DNA of 64,000 nucleotides, taken from Asterochloris sp. CNOR1. Its lineage: Eukaryota > Chlorophyta > Trebouxiophyceae > Trebouxiales > Trebouxiaceae. The DNA is taken from assembly GCA_963969365.1 (NCBI GenBank), contig OZ017758.1, positions 1,860,001 through 1,924,000 of the forward strand, written 5' to 3'. Positions 35,801-46,349 of the stretch are shown piece by piece; within the stretch, counting starts at the first letter, position 1; every line of letters begins with the position of its first letter. The translations under genes were made by a program, and so were the position numbers. The notes beneath the pieces are model-generated. The model did no database searches. It was not told where the DNA came from and worked only from the letters and a program-made list of their open reading frames with translations.

Positions 35801-38800
35801 GCTGAGACACATCAGGCCTGCAGCATTGGGAGGGGCAAGCATCAAATAGGGTGTGCACAGCTTCAGCAGGTCCAGGGAGGTGCTGGATGATGTGGATGCA
35901 TGCCAATATTGCACCCTGTAGCTGCACTACGTGGGCCCGCAGCACTGGCAAAGGTGTGCAGGTTTACTTGTTTTTCTACGCCAAAACTTAACAGCCCATC
36001 TGTGGCGACTCAAAAAAAGTATAGCCCAAGCGCACTTGCATAGCTCAAGTACAGCTTGACCTTGTTCAGGTTCAGCCGCCAGACAACACTAGATGACTTG
36101 CTCACTTATCTGTCTCCAGCGGCCGCAGCAGCAGCAGGTTCAGGAAGGCTCCCAGCTCTGCCTTCAGCCCGCTGCGCAGCTTGGGCAGCATGAGCACAGC
36201 CGCAAACAGCTTGGTTGCCGCTGAGAAGGCCTCATCGTAGGGGCTGACGCAGTTCCGCAACAGCGCAAGGCAAAGTGGCTGCTTGAACTGGCCACAGAAC
36301 TGCATGGCAGGCATGTCCGTGCATGAATGCTTTTGTCTGGTAAGCAAAGCACAGCAGCTAGTCTTGTACTGGCCACTGAAAAGCAGGGCAGGCCGGCTTG
36401 CATGGGCCAGGGGTACAGCCCCGATGGCTGCACTGGGGCCCGACCTTGGACGGACCTGTGCGGAGTGTGTGCACTGTGAGTAGACGTGACCAGGGACCTG
36501 AAGCAGCACAGCTGAGCACACCCTGCTGGGCATGTCAAGGGCTCACCTCTGTGCGAACATTGCTCCAGTCCTGAGACTTGTTCTGAAGCACAGTGACCAA
36601 AAGCTCCAGCGCCAAAAGTTTGCCAGCGTGCATGTACGACTCAACAGCTCCAATGCCTGTCTCTCTGGCAGCCATCTGCAGGCAGTCAGGGGCATCACAG
36701 TTGTGGCCTGCAGCCTGGTCTAATCTGGCAGAGCCCATCCCAAAGCATGCATTGCAGTCTGGCGCTGACTAGAGACATGCATGGAACTAAGCACCGCTCT
36801 GGCACCTTGGACAGTCTTGCAAACGCCCCATTTTGGGGGCTCAAATGCCTGGATCGCTCAGCACACCTTGCACACTGCTGCAAAGACGGTGAGCACGTCC
36901 CGCTCAGGAACCTTCAGGTGTCGCCAGGCTGACAGGCGCTTCTCGCGCATCAGAACACGCCGCACATCATTGTCCTCGCCGTCCCTGCCGTCCACCTGCG
37001 GGTTGCATGAACTTGGAGAGTGTTTGGTTCACATGCTGGCACAACGTGCCTGACATGCCAGCAAAGTGGACACTGAACATGCAGCAGCAGCTGAGTGGCG
37101 GCGCGTCACATCATGCTGTGTCTTGCCTGCCGCGAGGAGCACGCAGTACGCTCAACAGACGCTCCGCAGCAGCATCTGAAGAGCAATCAATAGACTTCAC
37201 TTCACAGGCTCATGGCCAGAAGGGCTTGCATGTCACCAAAGAGCCCCTCCCTCACACTGGAACTGCAGCCTCCCCTCCCTCACAGCATTGCTATTGCCGT
37301 GCACAGAGAGCCTGCACACCCCAAGAAAACCCATCCCAGCCCTCCCACCTTTGCAGCTGCACTGTTGCCTGCCTGCACCTGCTGCTGCTCCAGCTCCTGA
37401 ACTGTGGCTGCTGAAGCAGTTCCATCGCTGCTGGCCTGCACGCTTGCCGGCGGGCCTGCAGGCATGCTGGGCTGCTGCGCCTTGGAGGCGCCACGCCAGC
37501 TGCCGTCCATCTGGTCCAACGCCTTCTCAAGGCCCCTGCAGACAGATGCCATTGAATTCATCACGCTGCTGGAGCCCGGGTGTGGCGGCGCAGGAGCGGC
37601 TTCTGCCATCTTAATATGCGTTACCATCAGAACAGGCAGGCGGATATGGGAGCCACCCCTGTTGAGGAGGCCGTGCTAACATGCACAAAGACTGGCAGAG
37701 CCTTGACAGAATCTGAGCAGTGCGACACCTGCACTCTAAGTCTTGTAACATACCCACAGCATATTACTGGCTGCCTCATCTTGGGCTGCTCAGTAAGTGC
37801 AGCCAGCCTAGCTATGGATACACTCTCCTCAGAGCTGTGGCAGATACCAAGTGGTGAAGAGCAGCTGCAATTTGGCCATGTCTGTGACCACAAAACCCCT
37901 GAATCACCTGATGTCCGCTCGCTCAGCAAGCATGGTGTGCCTAGCTGTCCGCATACTGTCTGTTTGAGCAAATCTCATGCATTGCTTGAGGGCAGTTAGA
38001 CCCAATGCAGTGCTCAGCGACAACATAAGGCCGCAGGCAAACACAGGCACCACTGCATGATGGACGGCCAGGCGGTTCCATGGGGCTCGCCTGATGTCCG
38101 CCTGCTCAGCGAGTGTGGCCAGCCTGGCTGTCCTCATGCTCTCGGCCTTAGACTTCTCGGCGGCCTCCTCAGGAGTCAGGGGAGCCTGCTGCTGCTCCTC
38201 GTCATGGGAGTCCTTCAGCGCTGAAGGCCCACTGCTGTCCTGGGCTGGCTTGGCACCCTGCCGTGGGCTCCCTGCAGCTGACCCGTCAGCACCAGGAGCT
38301 CCGCTCTGGCTGGTGCTGGCAGCGCTTTCTGGGGCCAGCCCTTCTTGAGAGTCACCTTGCTGGGCACTGCTGGGGTGCTCTGCAGCCTCTGTGGCGTCAC
38401 TGGCAGCCTGCTGGTGTGATGATGCCTTGCCAGCATCTGCCATCAGGGTATCCCGGTTGTGCTGCCCTGATGACGCACCAGCCTGCTCAGCAGCCTGGCC
38501 CTTCAATGGGGCTGAGACGGACTCACGGCGGGACTGCAGCAGGGCAAAGCACGCCTGAATTGTACAGGGGCGTTTTGCCCTGGCAGACTTGGCCGGTAAC
38601 ACAGCTGTATGCAATTGACTAGTGGTCATGTGGGCTGCTGCCTTGCGCAGCTGCTCAGTCAAGGCTCTGTCAAAGTTGCACGAAAACTACATGACAGCTT
38701 GGTCAACCAGTGCTGCATCAGAGGTCCCTGCATCAGATGTCCCTGCTTCAAATGTCCATGGCTCTTGAGTTGCAGCAGTTCAATGCTCATACCAGAGGGT

Positions 38801-40271
38801 ACAAAGTCACTCTCTTCAAGATGGTGTTGAGCATCTGGAGCAGTGCATTGCGAGCAGTGCGCTGGATGTCCTGCGAGTCACTGCCGATGGCAATGTTGAA
38901 CACGGTGCGCACCTGCAGCCAAGATGAGAAGCCTGCCTCCCTGGAAGACGACTGGTCATGCTGTGGCTAGGTTGAAGCAGAATCAGTCCAAAAGGGGGCC
39001 ACCGTGGCTGATGGCATGCATACTGCTGCAGAGTGCAGCATCCGCAGGCCAGGATTGATGCATCACAGGCAGGACCTATGCCCAGCCAGTGGTGCGACAC
39101 CCCAGTAGAAGGCCGGCAAGCTGTCAACATGTGACGGCAGGCACAACGACCCAGCAACATACATGAAGACTAGAGAAATCAAAGACTTAAGGAATGGAGC
39201 TGACGACAAGTGCAGACGCACCGCCTGCATGAGGCTCTCCCCATGCGCCACGAAGTGCTCAGCCGTAGTGATGGTCAGTAGCGCCCGAATGACTGCCAGC
39301 TGGACTGCCTCTGAGCTGTTCTCCCCACACTTGGTAATGGAGGTCACCACCTGCACACAATGTCCAACCCCTCAGAACTCCATAAGCCCGTGGGAGGGGC
39401 GCCTCCACCCTACAATCGATTGAAGGGATAGCAAAGCATAGGCACTAGCAATTATCAGATGTGGTAACGACACATAGCAGTCCTGCGCGGTAAAGCAAGG
39501 AAGGCGCAAGGCCTGACCTGCGCCACCAGGGTTCCATCGTCCAGCTTCCCGCCAGGCGAGCTCTCTGCTTGCAAGTAGGCATGAGCCACCTGCAGCACAA
39601 GAGAAAGCTTTTCAAGCTGTCATGGGCTGCTCAGATGCTGCCTCAGCCACTGTGTTGAGGCTGTGCCTCACCAATTTGTGGATGCAGCCAAGGGCTGGCT
39701 CCACGATGCGAGGAGCATCGAGGGTGCAGGCAAGCTGCAGAGGCTCCAAGACCTGCAAATGGCAGCCGGGGTCAGCAGCAACTCAAGCAGCACAGCTGCA
39801 CCCCACTGCATGCAGCAACATGCATATTGCTAGGGCTGCTGTAGTACACTGTGCATCTGCGATGCACACCTCTATACATGCTTCTCTGTCTAAAGGGGCT
39901 GTGACCGGGGCCGGCACCTGTCCCTCCTGTCCCTGGTAAGCATCTGCAGAGCAGGGCACAAGCTTTGCCATTGCAGCATCGGTAGTAGTGACGCCTCTGT
40001 ATTGGATCCAGAGATTGCCAGGGCTGCAACAGATAGCATGTTCACCAGGCAAGCAGATGGGCAGTTCCACAGCCTCACCCAACAGCTTCTTGCAGCAGTC
40101 CCTGATGTGTCGCTGCTCCTTGCCCCGTGCTGATTTTGTCTCATTGTAGATCGCTGTGAGGCCATTGTCAACCAGGAAGACCTCAAATGCAGTGTCTCCT
40201 GTCCGCCTTGCAGGTGTGGGAGAGTCCTCTACCTCACTGGTACCCCCAAAGAGCTGCTTCCACCGCGACAT
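20820..40271 (-). CDS. BIG-type ARF guanine-nucleotide exchange factor (Sec7 family)
   Basis: One minus-strand gene of about 19.4 kb. The first exon, 40271-40046, starts [20 protein letters not shown] and begins the DCB domain. DCB continues at 39755-39672, 39592-39521, 39354-39170 and 38911-38812; HUS lies about 36995-35533. Sec7 is encoded by 34754-34605, 34242-34145, 33811-33615, 33410-33212 and 32992-32838. [20 protein letters not shown] carries the catalytic Glu finger, and [18 protein letters not shown] is the second signature. C-terminal HDS exons include 29065-28842 ([29 protein letters not shown]), 28414-28292, 28109-27990, 27711-27597, 26706-26500 and 25382-25185. The gene ends at 21035-20820 ([20 protein letters not shown]). 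BIG proteins load GTP on ARF at the trans-Golgi for vesicle budding. The intron splitting LPG/GEAQ has a GC donor. Many minor exon edges are approximate. Confidence 0.9.
21590..22110 (-). repeat. Copied exon edge in a C-terminal BIG intron
   Basis: The exon edge around 21860-21915 (plus strand ctgcctgctgggacgcctgc, then tgagagctgactcagc) has a diverged copy at 22036-22092 (ctgcctgctggggcgcctgc, then ttgtggctctcagc) in the neighbouring intron. Only the edge and its flank are shared. Confidence 0.45.
24350..24570 (-). repeat. Copied exon edge in BIG, 24.4 / 24.5 kb
   Basis: On the plus strand, agggcctcagtggttgcgtc with downstream gcaggcagcac (24351-24393) recurs as agggcctcggtggtggcatc with ggcaggcagcac (24525-24576). 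The first copy is the 5' edge of an HDS exon that reads [10 protein letters not shown] on the minus strand. The second lies upstream in the intron. Confidence 0.5.
26640..26860 (-). repeat. Copied 3' splice site of a BIG HDS exon
   Basis: The exon beginning at about 26706 (minus strand [18 protein letters not shown]) has a copy of its first about 45 bases and acceptor at 26800-26855, upstream in the intron. There the same frame would read EHPW and then lose similarity. The copy keeps CTGGGCAGCCT and a CACAG acceptor. Confidence 0.55.
31020..31092 (-). repeat. Proline-rich low-complexity exon of BIG with G-run tract
   Basis: On the plus strand the stretch is a G-rich run (ggttgggggggcgggcgggg, then gtggtgg). 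On the coding minus strand it encodes [20 protein letters not shown] within an exon of the BIG gene. The G runs could form a G-quadruplex on the non-template strand. It sits in the linker between the Sec7 and HDS regions, where length variation is tolerated. Confidence 0.6.
37902..38150 (-). repeat. Duplicated exon end and 5' splice site in BIG
   Basis: The exon tail reading [18 protein letters not shown] ends at 38091 before GCGAGC. A copy reading [18 protein letters not shown] ends at 37908 before GTGATT. The two possible donors are 183 bases (61 codons) apart, and the frame stays open between them. So the exon could end at either copy: the first has a GC-type donor, the second a GT donor. 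Confidence 0.7.
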
Positions 40272-40606
40272 GTGGGCATCAAGGCCTCACCATGCACTGC
40301 AGATCGCTGAAGAGATAGAAAGATAGCAGCTCTTGACCTGAAGTCACTGCCAAAACATCTTGGAGTGTCTTGCCTTCTGGCTGCTTCAAGCATCCGGCTG
40401 GAATGCTGACTTGCGTTGTGATGCAGCCACCAAGATTGATTGAGTGTTTTTCTGTTCATTGTTACATCAAGCTGAGTACCTCAAAGTACGCCAAACAAAC
40501 GTCCTCTGGCACCTATTGCACAGATGTCAGGGGCAAGCAATCACCAGGCATCACACAGTATGCTTGGGAAAGACCACGTTAACAAGCCGAGCGTTTACTC
40601 TGAACA
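40272..40606. other. Intergenic region between BIG and the multi-pass membrane protein gene
   Basis: About 335 bases between the 3' end of one minus-strand gene and the 5' end of the BIG gene. It should hold the BIG promoter and 5' UTR. No coding signal or repeat is visible. Confidence 0.35.
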
Positions 40607-41882
40607 TCACTGGGGAAGGAAGCTCTTTAAAATCGCGCCAGAGCGCCTCCTCCTCAGCATGATGTGCGCCAGGGCAAACAGCGCTGGGGGCGTCAGCATC
40701 ACCACGACGCACTTTAGCATCAGCTCAGACATGGATCCAGTGGATGCAAGCAAGCAGTACTTGCCACTGTAATCCCTGTACGCAGCAGCAGTTAAAGGCA
40801 TCAAGGGTAGTGCTAGCCTGGTGCAAGCAGGCCGCTGCATCATTGCACCAACTCACCTGCAGTAGCCAAAGTAGTTTGCAGACACAAGAAGGAGAGTGCC
40901 TGCAACAGAGCACAGGAGTGACAGCTCATGCTGCCGGTAGGCTGTGTGCTGCAGCACCAGTGTCAGGGCTTCAGGCAAGCTGCAGCTGCAATCTTGAGCC
41001 TTGCAGTCCAGGCTGTACTGCTGCAGGAGGGGCACTGACAGGCCCTGGTGTGGGCCTTATGTGCTGTGCCCAAGGCAGGCAATTCTTGCAGCCCCTGCTC
41101 TGCGTTGGAGCATGCATGTTGCAGCGCTTGAGCAAGCTGGACCTGGAGCACTTGCTCACCGAATGCGGCCGCCTTGGGCATCACGCTGGGCCCTAGTCGC
41201 AGCCAGCAGTCCAGGCAGATGCCGCCCACTGCATACAGGGACAGGTTGTAGAGCACGAGCAGCCACATCAGGCTGTCTGTGGAAACAGGAGTGAAGGTGT
41301 GAATCGTCCAGAAGATGGCGTGCAGACTCCAGGGCGTCAGGCTGGCGGCTGTGAGGGTCCCCGGCTTTTGATACACTGCAATGTAGACCACTAAGGCGGC
41401 CAGGTGGTGCCACACCTGCAGACCACAACAGGCTTTTGGTGAGCTAAGAGAAGGACTAAGCATTGTGACAAACACAGATATCCCTGCCATTGGTGCAGGG
41501 CGCTTTGGCTGACAGGAGTGACTTGCCTGTGGCAGCCAGGCACAGTGTTGATGCTCGTAGTCAGGCTGAGGGGTTGGCCAGTCTCACCAGGTAGACATTG
41601 TCATAGATGAGGACGGTGTCGAGCGCCAAGGTTGTGCCGTGCAGGGCCAGGCAGAAACGGAACTGGCGCACTGCCAGGTGACTGGGGTCATGCGCAGTAG
41701 GCACCCAGCGGTGCGCCCAGAAGCACCATCCCCAGCACAGCAGTGAAGAGGGTAGGAAAGCACTGTGCGCTGCTGCCAAGAACAGCAGCAGGGGTTGCGT
41801 GTATCTCACATACATCCAACCAGTAGGCCAGCCCCTGCCGCATGGGCAGCAGGGCTGTCATCATGTGCACCGCTCCCTGCAT
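40607..41882 (-). CDS. Multi-pass membrane protein, family not recognised (5' end uncertain)
   Basis: Exons with consistent phases: 41882-41814 (VHMMTALLPMRQGLAYWLD), 41762 to about 41711 (FPTLFTAVLGMVLLGAPL), about 41678-41587 (RQFRFCLALHGTTLALDTVL, IYDN), 41416 to about 41160 (WHHLAALVVYIAVYQKPG, FWTIHTFTPVSTDSLMWLLV, LYNLSLYAVGGICLDCWLRL), about 40905-40859 (TLLLVSANYFGYC) and about 40772-40607 (RDYSGKYCLLASTGS, then LKCVVVMLTPPALFALAHIM and the basic tail RRRRSGAILKSFLPQ, TAG/TAA class stop). At least five hydrophobic helices are visible. The ATG at 41882 sits right after a good acceptor (TTTCAG), so an upstream exon is likely. A candidate reading RPYTRFTKWTWAPLW lies near 42290. A cytosolic basic C-terminus is inferred. 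Transporter or enzyme role unknown. Confidence 0.65.
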
Positions 41883-42414
41883 GCTGAAACAGACAGAGCT
41901 TAGCAAGTCATGCCATAAACAATGCTCAGCTGCAGATACTGCCCACATCACGTCTTGTCACTTTCCCTGTCATCTTCCAATTTTTGATGGTAAAGCTGGG
42001 GTCCCATGCTGACTCAGTTTGAGCTAGCCAGGCTGAGTATCCGATGTTCGGGTTCGACCCCATGCTGCCTATGCCACACGAGCCAGCTCAGCATACTTGA
42101 CCTGCTGCAGTGCCACTGTGAAGTCAGTCCATCCATGCTGCTACAACAATCATGCTTCTCACGAGTACTGACAGGTGATGTTACATTGATGAAGGCTATC
42201 ATATACGCCATCAGATCGGGAAACCAGCATCAACAGGCTGAGGAAATCGGGCCCAGAGGGGGGCCCAGGTCCATTTGGTGAAACGCGTGTAGGGCCTAGG
42301 GCCATACGGGGTGTTACATAAGAGGAGTCCAGGACAGCTTTTGACATAGCAACCCTCCAGCTGGCAGCAGCACTGTGCCCATGCAGCCTGCAGGCCGCGA
42401 ACAATATTGGAGCC

Positions 42415-42445
42415 GCTTTTTGTGGGGGGGGGGGGGAGGGGGAAA
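42415..42445 (+). repeat. Poly-G tract
   Basis: A run of 14 G (42422-42435) broken by one A and followed by more G. It is the longest homopolymer in the window. It may lie in the 5' region or first intron of the minus-strand membrane protein gene and is prone to sequencing error and slippage. Confidence 0.8.
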
Positions 42446-43172
42446 GGTGGGGGCGGGGCAACAGGCTCATTGCAGCACGCCACACTGGCAGCACTGCACA
42501 ACACCAGCAGCACATTGCAGAGCGCAGTCCCGTATACAGCAGGTGTTTCAGTGTGCAGAGTGTGCTTCAGTCATGTGGGGTGAGCTGATCGGGAGGTACA
42601 ATGCCAGAAGGCAAGCAGCTAGTCAGCACTTACTGATAGTAACTGGGGCACCTGCTGACTTGCATGTGGTCGTGCTGCTGGTTGCTAAAAAGGGCTGAGC
42701 TTCATGGCACATAACTCTGCCCCCTACTGAGGGCGAGACCCTACTGTCAAGCAGGTTGCTCACTCCTTGTTCATGCCTAACAGCCCTGCTTCCGGCAACC
42801 CGCATTCCGCACCCTGGCTGCCCGCACAGGCATGAACCACGCCAACACGCCATGCCTCAGGAGCACTGCATAAAGATGCTTTGCCAGACATCAAGGTGAC
42901 CTGGAGGGCAGAAGTACACAATACATCTGAGGATTGCCAAGCCATGTCATGTACTTTCAAAATCAGATAAATCATAAGTAAACAGTTGTACAGCACAGCA
43001 ATGCTGCTGCCATGCAGTCATGGTGTGCAGCGCAGGTAGCCAGTCCAAGGCTTCGAACAAGTACGGGTTGAGGTACCAGGACATGCGGCATGTCAGCATA
43101 CCACTCTTGCCGATCAGGGTCAGGCATGGTTTCATCTCAAACTGCCTCGCGTAGGTGGTGGGCCAGCATGTC
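42446..43172. other. No confident gene
   Basis: A minus-strand stretch at 43135-42947 reads MKPCLTLIGKSGMLTCRMSW and then YLNPYLFEALDWLPA. It could be a further exon of the 43.2-44.1 kb gene, but I cannot place its acceptor. Otherwise nothing recognisable. Confidence 0.3.
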
Positions 43173-44063
43173 TTAATGCGAAAGCCTAGGTCGGTATCTT
43201 GTCACCATAGCCTCTGGGCCCAGATACTTAACTGCCTTGCGCAGTGGGATCTGGTATGTGCGCATGTGCTGCAGCGCATCCAGAAACTGAAGCTGGTTGT
43301 CCTTGCCTGCAATCCTAGCACACTGTTCCGCCAGCTTGTCAAGCTGTGCAAGCAGATCCATGGCAATGTGAGGTGAAAGCATGGGCAACTATGCGTTGCC
43401 CAGGTACTTGACCGCATCATAAACACTCTGTGGCACAAAGTGGTGCGTGATTGTGCAAAGATCGCTGGCCCGCGGGCAGGTGAGCTGCGCAATGAAGCCA
43501 AGGTCAAGCAGTTTCCCCAGAGCAGCCTGCTGAACATCATTCGGCAGCTCAGCCCTTTTATACAGATCTTGGAGCTGCTGGCACTTCCACCCTCCACGGC
43601 CTTCAATTCAAGCAGGCATGCGAAGCGCCAAGACATCGATCTGCCACGCATGAACCACCTCAAAGAGGTCGATCAACTCCTGCAGAGAGCTTGAAGCAAT
43701 GAGCAGAGCATGCATAGACATGATGATTGCCGGCATGATGACAGCTGAACACACCTCACACGTGAGAGCATCAACAGACTTCTCCCATGGCTCCGCCCAG
43801 AACAGATTGTCCAGGATGCCCATCGTAGCCGCTGAGCAGTCCAGGGGCAGTGGGGCGTCCACTTCCCTGGCTGCATTCAGCAGCTGCTTGCTGTGCGTGA
43901 GAAGGATGTTTGTTGTGGTTCTAATCCTGAGGCTGCTGTCACGCGAGCTGACAATGACCTCACGAAGTTCAAGCTGCATTCTGGGGTCAGACATGTCTTC
44001 ACGAGGCACCAGCGAGGCTAAGGACGCAGAGGCATCTGATGCCCTGGGTCGTTTGCTGCCCAC
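43173..44063 (-). CDS. Unknown protein, three-exon model
   Basis: Exon 1, 44063-43659, starts MGSKRPRASDASASLASLVP and ends SSLQELIDLFE. An 84-base intron follows. Exon 2, 43574-43413, reads LQDLYKRAELPNDVQQAALG and so on to QSVYDA. Exon 3, from 43343 after a 69-base intron, reads LDKLAEQCARIAGKDNQLQF to KAVKYLGPEAMVTRYRP, stop TAA. Both introns preserve phase 0. Without the second intron an in-frame TAG would interrupt the ORF. The KRPR near the start could be a nuclear signal. Composition is alpha-helical. I recognise no domain. The donor of exon 2 (GCGGTCAAGTACCTGGGC) and a site in exon 3 (GCAGTTAAGTATCTGGGC) are near-identical, so exon 3 may also be spliced there and the gene may continue to about 42947. 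Confidence 0.5.
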
Positions 44064-44482
44064 TGCAGGTCAGATAGCCATTGTGTAAAGAGCAGCTGCT
44101 TGACGAGCATTCCCGCCTAGTGTGCTCACCTTTCATGCTGGCATCCTGTTTGAGGGCCTGCTGCTGCATGCCATCAGGCTGATGCTACTGCACAGCCTTG
44201 TCTTGAACCTGGGGCTTCTGACACCAGCCACTGTGCTGCTAAGCAATGAATGTGTGCTTGGTATGGATCTGCTCGATGCTAGCGGTCTGCTGATGGTTTC
44301 TTGCCTGATGGTGAGAGTAGTGCCATTTGCACATGAGCCGTTGTAAGGAAAACCTTGAGCTTGATGGATGGGGCTATTGGAGTTTTGACATTCCCCTGCC
44401 CATCTATGCACATCTGAGGCAGTGCAGCCCCCGCATCTCAGATCCAGCTGGGACATCTGCCTGCCCTTTAGATCCCTCCAAA
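44064..44482. other. Divergent intergenic region
   Basis: About 420 bases between the unknown minus-strand gene and the plus-strand secreted protein gene. An open plus-strand frame at 44122-44346 is Leu-rich and lacks splice or family support, so I do not call it a gene. Confidence 0.35.
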
Positions 44483-45546
44483 ATGGCCAGAGCAGCAATG
44501 TGTACAGCTGCATGCCTGCTATTGTGTGCATGCAGCGGTGCTGCAGCCGGCAGGTTTGAGCAGGAGGATAGCCTGAGCCACTCAGAGCTGCAAGCAGAGG
44601 TGATGTTGACTGTGGCCAGCATGGCTGCAGGTTGGGATGCTGCGGATCCCTGCATAGCAACAATCAACAAGCTGTCTGCTGCAGGTTGTGCGCTTGAGAT
44701 CCTGCAGTCGACCAGCACGCCCTGCCCTTCTTTCGAGGTGCTTACAATGCCACTTGCCTGCCCTGCATCAGATAGTGCTGATAATTGCTCACAGCATCAG
44801 GGCGTCATGCTTGCCATTTTGTGCATCCTGCATGGCCTTGAGCATGCAGCGCTGCAGCCCTGCAAGGCGAGCACTTTAGTCACCATTTCTGCCATGCACC
44901 CTGAGGCTGCCTGATTGGATTGAGCTCAGATTCTGTACTCACCTTGCAGGATGTGGCCCAGAATGTTGCCCAGAACACACTTGAGAACGTTGCATCAGGT
45001 ATGTGACTGTGGTGGGGGTTGTCACTGGCCGGATCTAGGAGGCGAACACACCTTCGACCTGAACTGGCTTCCTGACTCCAGGGAACTCTGTAACTCTAGT
45101 GAACACAGGGCGGAAGATGCTGTCCACTAGAGCACACCTTCTCATTGTTCAGGAGCCACAGGTGCACCACCTGGTAAATGCAGCTGTGGGGTGCATATCA
45201 GCAATCAGTGCTGGGCTTCTTGTGCCTGCAGAACCTGCAGTGACATTTCTCACTTTATCTGCATCCTCTCAAAGACCTGCTGCATTCTATTGTATTAACT
45301 TTTGTCATGCTCTGCAGGTACCAGTGGCAGCCAGGAAGCGCCACCTTCTGCAGACCACAGCGCCGCCCAGCGGGCTTGACCTTACAAACTTTGCTCAGAA
45401 TGGACTGCAGAATACGGTGAGCTCATGCAGCTCCCAGCGCATCCTGCAGTGGCCGTCACACTCTCGCAGACCTGCTGACTCACTCGCCCTTTGTTTTGCA
45501 GGGTGAAAACATCCTGTCTAACAACGATGTCATCATAGGACGCTGA
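44483..45546 (+). CDS. Small secreted protein with QN-rich motifs, relative of the 46.4 kb gene
   Basis: The start at 44483 gives a signal peptide, MARAAMCTAACLLLCACSG, with a likely cut after AAAG. Further exons: about 44951-45000 (DVAQNVAQNTLENVAS), 45319-45417 (PVAARKRHLLQTTAPPSG, LTNFAQNGLQNT) and 45502-45546 (GENILSNNDVIIGR, TGA). The motifs AQNxxQNTLENV and QNGLQNT match the repeat of the neighbouring gene (GQNxxQNTLQ), and RHLLQT mirrors the RSLLQA there. The phase between the second and third exon does not close, so at least one exon (45000-45320) is missing from this model. Function unknown; a cell-wall or extracellular role is inferred from the signal peptide. Confidence 0.5.
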
Positions 45547-46349
45547 CAGACAATCTGCTAATGTAACAAGCGATTCAAACGAACCCACCAGACCAGTGGA
45601 ACCCACCGCCTGCCTATGGGGAGCCTGCCTGCTGCAGCACCGGCTCAACAGGCTTTGCACCACCGAGCTCGGCAGTTTTTACTTAGTGACACCCTCCTGA
45701 TGTTGCCATGTCCTTTCCCCCGTGACAGCTCTTGGGTGTGGTGGCATGGCACAACCTCCTGGGCATCTGAGTTTTGCTCCCATTCATTGTCTCTGGCAGC
45801 TATCTTGTAACCCAGAAACTAAAGCATAGCTTGACACCAACCAAGGCCCTGGGGGCGCCTGGACAAAAGCAGGAGCTCAAGGCACAATCTAAGCGTTACA
45901 ATGTATCTGTCAGCCTCCCTCCGGAGGATCCTGGACAGCATTTGACAGATCCTGGACAGCATTTGACAGAGACTTTCATACCAAAGTGCAGTGGAACCTC
46001 TGGCTGCAGTGGCAGAACGCCGTAGGACTGTTACTCCCCTGGAAACCTGTATGGTGGTGCGCAGCCCCCCTGTCACATCTAGAGCTGCCAGAGGTGTCCG
46101 CCTCCACCATCCCTGCAGCCAGCATGTACGTGCCGCCTGCATCTCTGTCACCTTCAGTCAACCCCACCACATGCATCAAGATAGAACTCCGTATGACATC
46201 CAGGATGTGATATGTTGGAGGATGAGGCGGGACAATCCAGGCATCAACAACCAGCCAGCATCTGCCTCATCTCACACACCACAGCCAGTGCCCCAGAACA
46301 GGCAGCTTCAGGCTCCCCCTGCAGTTCCCTGCCTGATACCGTGGTCGCC
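45547..46349. other. Intergenic stretch with a short tandem repeat
   Basis: No coding signal recognised. At 45930-45974 the 22-base unit atcctggacagcatttgaca occurs twice in a row. The region should hold the promoter of the 46350 gene. Confidence 0.5.

Noticed and set aside
42000-42070. tRNA-like T-arm sequence (gggttcgacccc)
   Set aside because: The flanks do not form a T stem, anticodon stem or acceptor stem of tRNA length.
44122-44346. Leu-rich plus-strand ORF as a small membrane protein
   Set aside because: No splice, promoter or family evidence. It sits in the divergent spacer.
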